A stretch of DNA of 64,000 nt. Source: Neoceratodus forsteri (lineage: Eukaryota; Chordata; Ceratodontiformes; Ceratodontidae). Made by a program: the position numbers and the translations under genes. Below the pieces are notes generated by a model. That model saw only the letters and a program-made list of their open reading frames with translations. It searched no databases and was not told where the DNA came from. Shown here in pieces: positions 29,929-40,959 of this stretch (position 1 is its first letter; each line of letters starts with the position of its first letter). The stretch lies in the NCBI GenBank assembly GCA_016271365.2, contig CM028130.1:473403501-473467500 (forward strand), written 5' to 3'.

Positions 29929-31592
29929 GGCTGTCTGGCCCAGTCTGAAGCAATCAGAATCACTTTACAAGGTTGTGACCTTATCTTGACTAAAACTTTG
30001 AACAGTAGAGGAAAGGAAGGGAAGGCATACAGAAACTTCCCTTCCCAGTTCAGAATCAGAGCATCCAGAGGGACGGAGCCCAAGGCTGGGGGTCTGCAAC
30101 AAAAGAGAGGAAGTTGGTGATTGTCTGGGACTCCAAAGAAATCTATCTCTGGAGTGCCCCACCGTGAAAAAATCACCTTCAACACCAGAGGGTCCAGGGA
30201 CCATTCGTGATGGCTCGATGAGATCCTGCTCAGTGCATCTGCTAGCACATTTTCCTCCCCTGGAAGGTGGACTGCTATCAGAGAGATCTGCAGGGAATAA
30301 GCCAGGGACCACAACTTCATGGCTTCTTTGCACAAGGCCGTAGACCGAGTGCATCCCTGCTTGTTGATGTACCACATGGTGGTGGTGTTGTCTGTTCTGA
30401 CCCGAACCACCTTGTTCTGCACTGACTGACAGAAAGCTTGCAGGGCCAGAAAAACTTCCCTGAGTTCCAGGAGATTGATATAGAGAAGGGATTCCTGAGG
30501 GACCACAGTCCTGGGCAGTGAGGGTTCTCAGATGGGCTTCCAGCCCAGAAGGGAAGCATCCGTGGTAAGGACCACTGAGTGAGACTGAGTGACAAATGGG
30601 ACCCCTTGCCTTAAATTGTCCTGATCCTGCCACCATTGAAGGGCTTGGATCAGGGTTCGAGTCACTGGAATCAGTTTGGTAAGGGGATCTTTCCTCTGAG
30701 ACCAAAAGGCCCTCAGATGGAACTGAATGTCCCTCATCTGGAATCTTGCCCCTTGGACCACTGCTGTAAAAGCTGCCACGTGGCACAAGAGCTGAAGGAA
30801 ATGCCTTGCTGGTTGGGACACATGAAGGCTGAAGGAAGAAGCCAGTTCTATAAGAACTCTTGCCCTTTCCAGGGGAAGAAAGGCTCTTGCTTTGACAGTA
30901 TCCAGCTCCGCCACTATAAAGATAAGGAGCTGCACTGGCTCGAGAACTGACTTGGGAAGGTTGAGAAGAAATCCTAGAGAAGTGAGCACTTGCTGGGTCA
31001 CGTGCAGGTCTGACTTGACTTGGTCTGCAGACTGGCCCACTACGAGCCAGTCATCCAGATATGGAAAAATGGAAATCTTTTGCCTTCTTAGAAAGGCAAC
31101 GACTACTGCCAGGCACTTTGTGAAAACCCTTGGGGCTGATGTTAGGCCAAAGGGCATTGCTTTGAACTGATAGTGGCCTGAGGGCAACTCGAACCTGAGG
31201 TACTTTCTGTGGGAGCACCTGATGGGAATGTGAAAGTAGGCATTTTTGAGGTCCAGGGAGGCTAGCCAGTCCCCTGGCCTTAGAGAGGGAAGAATTATTC
31301 CCAGAGCTACCATCTTGAACTTTGGTTTTAAAAGATGTTTGTTCAGGTATCTTAGGTCTAGGATGGGTCGCCACTCCCCTGTCTTTTTTGGGATAAGGAA
31401 GTACCTGGAGTACAGACCTTTGCCCCAGTGTAGGGTAGGAACTCTCTCTATGGCTCTTAAAGCCACCAGAGATGAAACCTCTGCCTCTAGGGCAAGGGTT
31501 TCTGAGAGACCTGCAGGTGGAAAAGATCTGGCTCTCGCCTTCAGAAATTTTTTGAAGCTGAGAACCGGTCCCTGGCTTACTACTTCCAGCAC
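29784..31592 (-). pseudogene. DIRS A reverse transcriptase-RNase H, one frameshift
   Basis: RT (31592-30528) is intact: YFLIPKKTGEWRPILDLRYL, ASLDLKNAYFHIPI (first Asp), MPFGLTSAPRVF, and IFPYLDDWLVVG with catalytic YLDD (about 31055). RNase H begins LTTDASLLGW (Asp, about 30560). A single-base shift near 30540 moves to the next frame: INLLELREVFLALQAF (Glu), VRTDNTTTMWYINKQG (Asp), NVLADALSRI (Asp). The conserved block after it reads GTPEIDFFGVPDNH and FPSFPLLFKVLVKIRSQP. Apart from the shift this is the best preserved RT in the window. It would copy the RNA and use the ICR to make a circle. Confidence 0.88.
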
Positions 31593-31684
31593 CCACTAGT
31601 CTGAGGTAATAGACATCCAGTCCTGGACAAAGTAAGCCAGCCTGCCCCCCTACTGGAATAGGAGAGTTGACCCTGGCAGACCCA

Positions 31685-33315
31685 TCAGGGTGTCTGCTTG
31701 GCAGGGGCCTTAGGCTGAGGAGTGGATGCAGCCCTGCTCATACCTCTTCTGCAGCTCCCTCTGAAGAACCCCCTCTGTGAAAAGGGAGAAGAGGCATGTG
31801 CTTGGTAAAAAGGCCTATGAAAAGGCCTACCCCTGCCCCTAGACTGCTGCCTTTGAGGAGTTGCCTGCCTCTCCTTTGGCCTGAGCACTCCTATAAGTGA
31901 TCCTGTACTCGTCCATTTTCTTCATGTAATTCTCTGTCTGCTCCCCAAACAGAGAATTACCCACTACAGGAAAATCCATGGCCTTAGCCTGGGTGTCCTG
32001 TGAGAGGCTAGTACATCTGAGCCAAGCCATTCTCCGAAGAGCCACAGATGTAGCCATGACTCTTGATGACACATCACTGGAGTCCACAGCAGCATGAAAC
32101 TGTACTTTTGATGCCTCAATCCCATCAGCAGCCACCTCCTCCAGCTCCTTGGCTAGCTGGGGGGGGAGGCCTGTTTAGCCAGTGCCAGTACAGTGTCCCA
32201 CCTGGACTTCTGGTACCTGGCTGTATAGGCCATATGGTTCGCCTGCCTGAGTCGCAAGGAAGATGCCATGTACTGCTTTTTTGCCATGGCATCAATCTTC
32301 CTGGAGTCTTTGTCTGGGGGATGTGAAACCAAGAGAATATTTGCCTTGTCACAGGCAGCAGCCTGCACTACTCCAATATGGCTGCATTGTTGGTATAAAA
32401 ACTCCATATCTGAGCCTGATAGTGTGTACCTCTTGTCCATCCTTCTGTCAACAGGAGGTACAGTATTGGGAGACTTTAAGATTTTGAGTGTCTGCTCCCC
32501 AAAGGATTTGTGGAGGGGAATAGACAGTCTACTGGACTCTGGGATGTCCAACATTTCTAAATAATCAGGCTCCTCTTGATCCTCCATGGCCTCCTCCATA
32601 GGAAGCTGGAGGGTTTCAGCTACCTTTCTGTGAAACAGAAAGCGGGGAGGGCACTCAGAAAGCCTCGGAGGGGAAACACCGGTAGGTATGTCTGGGGAGA
32701 TGTCCGGTTCCACAGGCACATCCAGACTTTCATCATCATCACCATCATCCTCGAACTCCCCCTCCTCCTCAAACTTTGGTTCATAAAAATCTTCAGGGGT
32801 ATAATCTTGAACTGGGGAACCGACCGAACTGAGCCCCTGCCAAATAGTGGCGGATCGGTCGGAACCAGGCAAAGCGATTCCACAATCTGAATCGCTTTTG
32901 CTATTTCTTCAGCGGTCGGAACATGAACTTCTGGATCCGAACCAGTCAATTTGTCTTTGCGTTTTCTTTTTGTACCTAACCGACCCTCAGGATCGGCTCT
33001 CCTCTTGCCTAAAGAAGTATCACCCTGGTCAGAGGGCACTCCTTCTGGTTCGTTGAACTAACCGCTGGCCATCCGGGTCAGTGGACTTCTGCCTCCTTTT
33101 CCTCAGTCTACCTAATCTCTTTCACGGGTAGATTTAGGAAAATTTTTACAAATTTGGCAGTCTGTATTGAGGTGTTCAAACCCCAGACAGTAAACACAGG
33201 TGGTGTGGCGAGCGGCCTTAGCAAAGACCTCCCCACACTCACTGCAGTGTTGAAACCCAGTGGGCCCGGTTTTCTTCTTGGGTTTCTCAGACAAGGCCAA
33301 CCTAATCAAACTTAC
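31685..33315 (-). pseudogene. DIRS A gag, start codon lost and frameshifted
   Basis: N-terminal module: SEKPKKKTGPTGFQHCSECG, then CVYCLGFEHLNTDCQICKNF, a C-x-x-C...C-x-x-CLG-x-x-H...C-x-x-C pair of knuckles. The codon that is ATG in F (MSEKP) is TTG here (about 33297). Next come a Lys/Arg-rich segment (KRRADPEGRL), an acidic segment (FEDDGDDDESLDVPVEPDIS) and a helical core (DKDSRKIDAMAKKQYMASSL; VDSSDVSSRVMATSVALRRM), ending in an Arg/Gly-rich tail (QSRGRGRPFHRPFYQ, about 31830). At least three frame changes. The charge order suggests RNA-binding ends around a capsid-like core. Confidence 0.82.
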
Positions 33316-33850
33316 CCTTTTTATGGCAACCTCCAGGCAAGACTCCCTTATCGGTTCCTAACCATGTCACGGGTGTTGGAAAAAAACGTTCAAAACACGT
33401 TTTTTTTAGAATCGATAAGGACCAGTAACCACACTCTAAAGTAAAAGACAGAAATTCACTAAAAGTGATTGGTTCAGCCGAACCGATCAAACAAGTTTAC
33501 AATTTCCACACAGAAATAGGTAAACCCTATCTAGCACTCACGGTACCGCAGACAGAGGCTGAACCGACTAAGCGGAACAAATTCGGCTTAAAACCGACAC
33601 TTTTACCGACACTTTAACCGACTTTTTCGAACCGAGCTCAAGGAGAAATCTCCAGAGCGACTGTTCAGTGAGGCGGAGTAAAGAATCTGATGGTTGGATT
33701 TCAAAGGGCAGCAGACAGAGATTTCAACCGAGCTCGAGCTCAGCATTCTATGCTCTGCATAGAAAGTTAACCCTTAGTTCTCCTGGGCAGTTTAAAGGCT
33801 GGTGCTAACTGCAATAGTCAGAATACAGCAAGACTTCATGTTGTTTGAAG

Positions 33851-34566
33851 GAATGTTTGTCTGCCTTGGCAAAGACTTACCCACACTGGATACAATTCTT
33901 GAAACCAGGTTCACTGGTTTTCTTCTTCGGTTTATCTGATATAATGAAAACTGTTATAAAAATAGAAACAGCAAAAGTTTTTTTTAAATTTAAAGTGTTT
34001 TTTTGTGATTTGCGGTTGGTTCCGGAACAAATAAAAGTTCCGATAAGAACCAAGAACCAACTTTATGAACCAAGGTTATCAGTTACTTTTTACAAACTTA
34101 GCAGTAAATTCCAAAATAAACTATGAAAACTAAATATATAACTAACTGGAGTTTTACTTTAGAAAAACTCCAGAACTGTCACTAAAGCTGGGTTTCTCCA
34201 CGGTTATCCTGAACCAGGAAAAAATTAGAAAATAATACAAAAAAAACACTAAACTATCGGTTGACAATTTAACAACAGATAAAAGCAGCAAATGAAAAAA
34301 TTTGATAAAGATACTCAGGTTTTTTGAATTCAGCAAGACAGGAACGACTGATAAGGAGAGCACTCTGAGGTGTCGGTACTTGTCAGGTGGAGAATAAAAT
34401 CTGAAGCGTTAGAACACTAGTTGGTAGTTGATAAGGGCAGCATATGAAAATTAGCATGAGCCAATGATGGTTTCATCATTAGCATACATTCCATCTCTGG
34501 GCAGTTCTATCTTAAAGGCTGACTGCAAGAGTTATGAATACTGGAGAATTCCTGGGGTAAGTAGAA
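33851..34566 (-). repeat. DIRS B gag N-terminus and 5' terminal repeat
   Basis: 33851-33960 continues B gag after DIRS A. 33960-34380 is AT-rich leader. 34380-34566 is the B 5' terminal repeat, the inverted partner of 8650-8850, ending at its tip ACCCCAGGAATTC (minus strand), which touches element E directly. Confidence 0.75.
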
Positions 34567-36460
34567 AAAATGACTTACCTTAGTAATCTTGTTTCTTCCC
34601 TGTGATACTTAGGTATTCATAACTTTCTGCAGTAAGCCCTTTAGGTAGGACTGTCCAGAGAGAATAGAACATATGCAAATGATGGAATTCTTTGCACGTG
34701 ACAACTTTTCAAATGCTGCCCTATACTAACTGCCAGTGTTCTAAACTGCCTCTGATTTCCTCGAAGCCTGAATAGGCATACCCATGTAAGCAGAATACTG
34801 CGAGTATTTATGATTAAAAGAATTAAGAATTCAAAAACCCCAGTCTCTTAAAGAAAAAAACCTCCAACTGGAGAAAAAAAAACAACAATGTCAGAAACAC
34901 CTGAAGAGGGGTGAAGACCAACAGCCTTGTTTATCAAACTTATACCACTATGTGGCAACATATATACAGTCAGAGTGATGTGCTCTTTTATGGTAGTGCA
35001 GCATGTGGGAGCGCAGAGGCTTAAGTTCTGGAAGGAGAGGTAGGGTGGGAAATTATGAATACCTGTGTATCACTGAGAAGAAACAACATTACTAAGGTGA
35101 GTAAATTTTTCTTCTAACCCCAGTAATACAGTACTCAAGTATTCATAACTTTCTTCAGACTACAAAGCAGTGCCACTGGAGGTGGGCACAGAACATTTAT
35201 TTAGGAAATAGACTTTGCAGGACTGCTGTGCCAAACTTAGCATCACTTCTAGAGTGGATATCCAGATTGTAATGCTTCGTAAAGGTGTATACTGTCTTCC
35301 AAGTAGCTGCTTTACAGATGACAAAGTAGAACATCTCTTGCAGCTGTCAGAGTAGCAGCTGTTCCCCTGGTGGAATGCGCACTCAACCCTCCCTACCAGC
35401 TTTCGTATAGCAGACCTGAATGCACTGGACTATCCAGTGAGAAATAGATTTCTTAGAAGCTGGATTCCCTTTTCCCATATCCCCATAGGTCAGACACAAC
35501 TGTTTCCTGTCCTGCCTATGGTCCTTAGTGGCTGTCATGCGATAGCTGAGAGCTCTCTCTACATCCATACTATGAAGTCTTCTTTCACCAGAAATGGAAT
35601 GCTCAGTGAAAAAGACAGATAGGGTACTGGATTGGTTAAGGTGAAAATCAGAGACTACCTTAGGTAGGAATTTTCTATTTGTTCTCAGAACTACCTTATC
35701 TCTATGAAAAGAGATATAATCTGGCTCCACAGAGAGAGAGCCTGGAGCTCACTTATTCTTCTTGCAGAAGTCATTGCTACCAGGAAAATTGTTTTCCAAG
35801 TGACATATTTAAGGTGAGCTGTAGCCATAGGCTCAAAGGGAGACCCCATGAGCTTGGCTATACAAACATTAAGGTCCCATGCTGGCAATGGTGCCCTGTG
35901 AGGGGATGCAGATGGGCCAAGCCCTTAAAGAACCTCATAAAAATAGTTTCTGAAGCTAATGTTACCCTGGCACCAGCAGAAATGTAGGTAGACAATGCTG
36001 TGAGGTGGACCTTGAGCGAACTGGGCTGTAGACCCAGAGAGTGTAAATGAGAGAGGTAATCTAGGACAGCTGGGACTCTAGCCTGTAGTAGGATCAAATC
36101 TTTAGTCAAACACCAGATTGAAAACCTTTTCCATTTTGAAGAGTAACTTTTCTTAGTAGAAGGTTTCCTATAGCCCCTCAGAATATGAAGCACTGATTCA
36201 GAGAATTATAAATCAGCATATTCTAGTTTCTCAAGAACCAAGCTTTGAGGTTGAGGGACGGGTATAACAGGGTCCCCTGATTGCAGGTTAATAGGTTGTG
36301 CCCCAGAGGGAGTCATATTGGCTTGGCCACAGACATGGAAAGCATTAGAGAGTACCATGGCTGCCTGAGCCAATCCGGAGTTATTAAGATTAGAGATGCT
36401 GAGTGGGATCTGAGCTTCAGTAACACCCTGAAAACCAGGGGAATAGGAGGGAAAGCCTAA
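34567..36460 (-). mobile_element. DIRS-like element E, 5'-truncated, head-to-tail with B
   Basis: Contains a 3' terminal repeat (34567-35080), an ICR (35070-35150: TGTATCACTGAGAAGAAACA, then ACTAAGGTGAGT, A/T joint, AACCCCAG), recombinase (35230-36440) and the tail of RNase H. Similarity to other DIRS copies stops at about 36460, so RT, gag and the 5' end are missing. It is of the same group as B (shared TCTCCA/TATTCATAACT tip) rather than of A and F. Confidence 0.8.
35230..36440 (-). pseudogene. DIRS E tyrosine recombinase, frameshifted
   Basis: Pieces in order: LEKLEYADL (36230), LHILRGYRKPSTKKSYSSKW and KRFSIWCLTKDLILLQARVP (36190-36060), HLKYVTWKTIFLVAMTSARR (first Arg, about 35765), VVLRTNRKFLPKVVSDFHLN, and LCLTYGDMGKGNPASKKSIS (35500-35440). 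The C-terminal helix with TKHYNL is at about 35265-35285, with the nucleophile Tyr present. Several small indels break it. Confidence 0.85.
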
Positions 36461-38690
36461 TGATGGCACTTTGCTGGCACTGAGGTGCACATCCGCATCT
36501 GCAAAATTGCAGAAAAGGGGTGTTTTTCAAAGTGCAGACGCGGATGCGTGCCTCCTTGTTTTTTTTTCAAAGGGTATTTATTTTGAGCCCGTGGACGTGA
36601 TGTGGCTCTGCAATCTGTAATAGTAGGGGTCCAGCTGGAGGGTCCAGCTTCTCGACTCTGTTCTGACTCTGTCTCCCTCGCCCGTCTCCCCCCCGCTGTC
36701 TCCCTATCTGGGCTCCCAACTGGCCAATCAGCTCCTGACCCAGCTCCCAATCAGCAATCAGCCCATCTGCCTGCCCATCTGGCTCCAGTGCGGGGCTCCA
36801 GTGCTGTAGCACCCCCTGGGAGCGCCCCCCTCTGGTACCCACTGTGGAGGCTGTGGCGTGGGCACTTCTGCACATGCTCAAGTTGTGGTTGTCATCACCA
36901 CATGTCATGGGCACATCAGCGCCTGCGTTAGTGCAAGAGCAGGAGGAAGGTGAGGAAGGCATTCCGAGAAGGCAGCAGCGGGAAGGTATTCCACTTGGGC
37001 AATCGACTGGCAGTTCAGGACAGCAAGCAATTCAGGGGGCAACTCCTGGATCGAGAACGGGAATTCTGGGCAGGGACTGAGTGCAGGACTCGGGGGGGGG
37101 GGAGCCTTTGAAAGCCCCCGGGAAAGCCCTGTTTGCCAGCCTGTTTGGGCCCACGTTTGGGCAGGTGTTTGGGCCCGGTGTTTGGGCCTGTTTAAAGTTG
37201 CCTGTGTGATAAAGTGTGTGATCAGCCTGAGTGATCAGGCAAGAGAGCAAACCGGGACAGTAAACCTGGACAGAGAAAGAGTGTTAGCTGAGCTTCGTGG
37301 CAGAAAAACTTGGGCATAGGGAGCTTTTAAGCTGTGCACTCCCCAGAGCACTGAGGGTGGATAAAGTTGGATGAAGAGAGTATGAGAGCTGGGCATGGCA
37401 TGGACAAATCCTTGGACAAATCTGGGTATACAGAATATTAGTTGCAGTCACAAATGGGACAATCCAAGTCCTGGACCCAAGTAAAAATACAAATCATAGT
37501 TCTTCTACAGAACAGGGACCCGGGAAAGAGGCATTCTGAATTAAATTTGTACACATATACAGAATATTAGAGCTGGCCACAGTGGATAGAAAACCAGGCA
37601 GACAGCATGACAGTTTGGGTATGGTGAGGGGCCCTGTGAGGAACAAAGCCAGGGAAGCCAGCCCATGAAGCCAGGCAAGGAAGTGGCAGGGCTGTGCATA
37701 GAGCCAAACATAGTGGTGAGTTCAAGCTGGGTAAGAGTGTGTTCCAGGCACTGTTGGGGACAGAGCCAGCAAGGAGGGGAGAGTAACAGGCTCTAAGGAT
37801 AAAGCCCGTGAACCTGGCCCATGAAAGCCAGGCCCAAGACCTGGCATGAACGTCGCCCAGGGAAGTCGCATAGGCAGCGCATAGGAGCCGGGACAGGAGC
37901 ACCATTTTCCCGGACCATTTTTTGCCCGCGTTTACTGGTTCTGCCCAGCAGTTCTATGTTTGGTCCGGTGTGCTCTCTGCCCCTGCTCTCAGAGGATCTT
38001 GCCCAGGAATCTCGGGTTTCAAAAGGGTTTTCCCCCAAGGCTTTTTTTTTCCCGGTCCTGGCTCCCGGTTTTTCTCTTGGAGTTTAACTCCGTGACACCC
38101 AGTTTGGCACCTTTCTCTCCTGAATCTCTCACGGGATCTACACCGGGGACCTTCTCACCTGCCCTGTGTCTCCTGCCTTCTCTACAGGGGCATTGAATCT
38201 CCGACTGAATCGGATTCCAGGATTGGACTGAATCAGGCCTGGGAACCCACCTGAGAATCGGGTAAGCTGCCCTCCAGGGCTGTTCTCAGCTGTTTTTGGG
38301 TCATTTTGGGCATTGTCTGGGGGTATTGTCCAGAGGTTGGGTGGGGGGGTATTGCAAATTAATGAGTTCTGGGCCCGGTGTCAGCTTTTTTTTGTTTGGT
38401 TGTAATGGCATCTTGGTGAGGGTATTTGTTTATTGGCACCCCAGATTGGTACCCTGGGTTGCCAGGCTGGGTTGGCACCTACCCAAGGCACCTAAAGCCT
38501 GAGCAGGTGTATGGCACAACCCAGCAACACTTGCAAAACAAGCACTGTACTAAAGCATAAGTCCGGGACATAAGTGTAAATGTGGTTTGAACAGTTTGGT
38601 TACAGCACATTTCCTTGTGTCAGGCAGCAAAGCTGCCAGAAGAGAATAATGAAAATGTGCTCCCACATGGTGACTGAGGGTGAATTACGC
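36461..38690. other. Unassigned sequence with hairpin and short repeats
   Basis: It begins beside the truncated DIRS E with an inverted repeat, GAGGTGCACATCCGCATCTG (36482) pairing with CAGACGCGGATGCGTGCCTC (36535-36554). It is GC-rich to 38.3 kb. A cluster of GTTTGGGC words lies at 37140-37195. No gene is recognised; the short open frames lack family features. Confidence 0.35.
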
Positions 38691-38699
38691 GAGCTGCGT

Positions 38700-39220
38700 T
38701 CCCACATAAAGTAAAAACATTACTGTATTTTATTTCTATTATCTGAGGGGTGTAGGTAGTGCCCCACAAAAGTAAAAACATTACTGTATTTTGTTTTCTT
38801 TCTGTGGGCGGCTGCCCCACACCCCCTGGTGCAGCTATGATGTTGTGTACATATGTAGTGCCATAAGTATTTCACCCCTGCTAGTAATTATTGACTGCTG
38901 TTTTTTTTTTTATCATGATAGTATTTCTGCTGCCACAAATTTCTTTTTCTTTTGTAGTGCAATAAGAATTTCACCCCTCTCCCCCCCGGTCCTTGGCATG
39001 TTGTGAGCAATATTCTGTTTAAAAATGTGTAATGCAGTATTTCTTTCTGTGGGGGCGCTCCACCCCCCCACACACCCCGGGTGCTACTATGGTATTGTAT
39101 GATGTGATGATGATGTTGTGCGCAAAACTGTTAGTCCAGCTCGTAATTACTAATGCTGTTTTTTTTTGTATTTGTGCTGCTACAAATTGTTTTTTTTTAT
39201 TGTAATTGTATTTCTGCTGC
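38700..39220. repeat. Degenerate repeat, about 240-bp spacing
   Basis: TATTTCTTTCTGTGGG-like, CCCCACACMCCC and TGCTRCTATGRT-like blocks recur between about 38793 and 39036, with poly(T) runs between. Looks like two diverged copies of one unit. Confidence 0.5.
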
Positions 39221-39397
39221 AAATGAAGAAAACGAAAGTGATATCCATTTTGTCTGTGTTTTCCACTTTATGAATGTCACTGCTTCTGAGAAGAATTGTT
39301 ATGTGTTGTCCTTTGTCCTGACCGTAAAACTAGTAGAGAGCATAAAAGCTCAGCAAATGGCGGGGTACATACACAATCACCTGATATGTATGCTAAC

Positions 39398-39705
39398 CAT
39401 ACCTCTCAACTGTCCCTGATTTTCAGGGACGTCCCTGATTTTGCCTCAGAACTTTACTCTATCCCTCCTAAAAATTGTGTTTCCGTGAACAAACAGCGGG
39501 GGGTTATAAGCACAAACTAATGTCAAATATTAAAGTTACAGACTTGTTCTTCATTAGAAAATGCATTTTATACTAAGCCCTTTATTCTACCAGCTTCCTG
39601 AGTGGATATCTCTAATTTTGAAGAAGTGTCCCTGATTTTGGTCCTTTGTCCCTGATTTTTTTAAGCCTTGTCCCTGATTTATGAGGCAGGAGGTTGAGAG
39701 GTATG
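39398..39705. mobile_element. hAT-type MITE, 308 bp, with perfect 8-bp target duplication
   Basis: Ends CATACCTCTCAAC and GTTGAGAGGTATG are perfect 13-bp inverted repeats. They are flanked by ATGCTAAC on both sides (39390-39397 and 39706-39713). Eight-bp duplications fit hAT. The interior repeats GTCCCTGATTTT five or so times near the ends. Non-coding. Confidence 0.93.
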
Positions 39706-40150
39706 ATGCTAACACCAGGTTTCCTGCTGTCACCCCATATCTCTTCGTGTTTATTTAAATAATATAATGTTGAGACTAACTTTGCTGTCATGACAGGGAG
39801 GAGAAGCACTGCAGGGCCATGTTGTCCCCTCTGCTGCGGCAGCATCCGGGGGCAGGACTGCTCACAAGCTTCCGTCTTCATTCCAGGGTGACGTACTCGT
39901 TCAAGGGATTGATTAGTAGTGTGTCTTACTACCAGGTCTGGGGTGCATGTTGTTGTTTTCCTGTCCTGGTTTCAGGCCCAGTTTCATGTATGTATTCTTT
40001 TCTGTAGGCATTCCTGAAACATGGATTTGCTGAGTTATCTGTAGTACTTTATTTTAAAATTGCATATTGTCCCCGGATATTATCTTACATGCAGTTGTTT
40101 TATTCCTGGTTTTATTGGAAGCTGTGTATGCCCGGGTGTGTAAGAATTAA

Positions 40151-40307
40151 GCAATAATGCCTGACAGGATGTGTGTGTCGTGCTGGGATAACGTCACGCC
40201 TCAGGTGGTTTGGCACCGGGTTGGGCACGAGGCCGCAGGCCAATTGCATCCAATACCTGAGGTGTGACGTTATCCGTGCACGATACACACCTGTCGGACA
40301 TTATTGC
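40151..40307. mobile_element. Fold-back MITE, 157 bp
   Basis: Long imperfect inverted repeats: GCAATAATGCCTGACAGGAT (40151) against the reverse complement of the right end GCAATAATGTCCGACAGGTG, continuing through GGATAACGTCACRCCTCAGG. Arms are about 55 bp around a short loop. Flank duplication is not clear. Confidence 0.8.
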
Positions 40308-40529
40308 TATTAGACAATGTCTTGTTGCTATACAGAATAAAAAACATCATTTTAAAAGTGTTTTTGACCAAATGTTATTCGCTACCACTGGGCCCTTTTG
40401 AGGAGTAGAGACCTCTCCCAGGGCTCCCAGGGCCAATTTTCATGATGGAATTGGGTTCTCGCATATAAACTCTGCTTAATGAGGACTACACCTGGGAGTA
40501 CACTTGGAAGCATATTCTGTGTGGGCAAG

Positions 40530-40935
40530 CAAGGCTTTGTACCAGGACACCAGAACAATTCCCTTGCTCCTTTCAAGAAGTGTTATGGGATACATACAAG
40601 TAGATGTGATAAAGAATAAGTGCCACATTGGGGTGCCACAGCTGGGACAGTCCCAGCTGATGCACTTATTCATTATCACCTCTGTTTGTACGTGTTCCAT
40701 AAAATATGCACACCACACTCCAGGACCACACTCCTGTGGGATTGTTACAAGTGGTATGGGATCTGGATCTTTAATGTCCATCTGCATAATCACCAGAACA
40801 GGCAGACAGGACCTCAGTTTAATGCCTGGGTTTAATGCCCGGGTTTAATGTCTCATCCTAAGGATGGAACCTTAGAAGTGCAGCGCGCCCCCTCTCCATG
40901 CAGCACTAGTGTCAGTGATATGCCTGGGTAATATA
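40530..40935 (-). mobile_element. Second copy of the SINE body, headless and interrupted
   Basis: CCAGGACACC, GGGATCTTTAA(C/T)RTCCA, AGGACCTCAGTTT and AGAAGTGCAGC match the SINE at 5228-5664 in the same order. An inserted sequence at 40592-40748 splits it, and GTTTAATGCCTGG / GTTTAATGCCCGG is a small internal duplication. The tRNA-like head is not present on its right. Confidence 0.7.
40592..40748. mobile_element. 157-bp insertion inside the SINE, with 14-bp flanking repeat
   Basis: Flanked by AAGTGTTATGGGAT (40578-40591) and AAGTGGTATGGGAT (40749-40762). Removing one flank and the insert restores the SINE. Its left two-thirds form a hairpin (AAAGAATAAGTG... against CACTTATTCATTATC). A long flank repeat suggests a retroposon, the hairpin suggests a fold-back; undecided. 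Confidence 0.6.
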
Positions 40936-40959
40936 ATTCACTCCTAGCCCCGGATATCT

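Larger units (their letters stand above)
28161..33850 (-). mobile_element. DIRS-like retrotransposon A, full length (5.7 kb), nested in B gag
   Basis: Order on the minus strand: 5' terminal repeat (33840-33686), gag, RT-RNase H, recombinase, ICR (28715-28620) and 3' terminal repeat (28353-28165). The terminal repeats are inverted copies of about 155 bp (for example GTTAACTTTCTATGCAGAGC and its complement). The ICR is an inverted copy of both tips joined (AAACAACATGAAGTCTTGCT next to TAATTATGTTTC complement). No target duplication is seen, as expected for recombinase-mediated insertion. It belongs to the same subfamily as F. Confidence 0.92.
8646..34566 (-). mobile_element. DIRS-like retrotransposon B, full length but split by nested insertions
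   Basis: B can be traced from its 3' terminal repeat (8646-8912, resuming 12336-12560), through an ICR (about 12545-12640), recombinase (pieces at 12657-12725, 16313-16614, 24060-25187), RT-RNase H (25.1-26.7 kb) and gag (26.7-28.16 kb, resuming 33851), to its 5' terminal repeat ending near 34566. The two ends are inverted copies: sequence near 8690-8850 matches the reverse complement of 34390-34555 closely, including GTATGCTAATGATGRAACCATCA. Insertions C (8913-12335), a hAT (12726-16312), a LINE-like piece with a Harbinger (16615-24059) and DIRS A (28161-33850) account for the extra 20 kb. The element is dead. Confidence 0.85.

Noticed and set aside
28161..33850. Target-site duplication around DIRS A
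   Set aside because: The flanks show no duplicated sequence, as expected for recombinase-mediated insertion.
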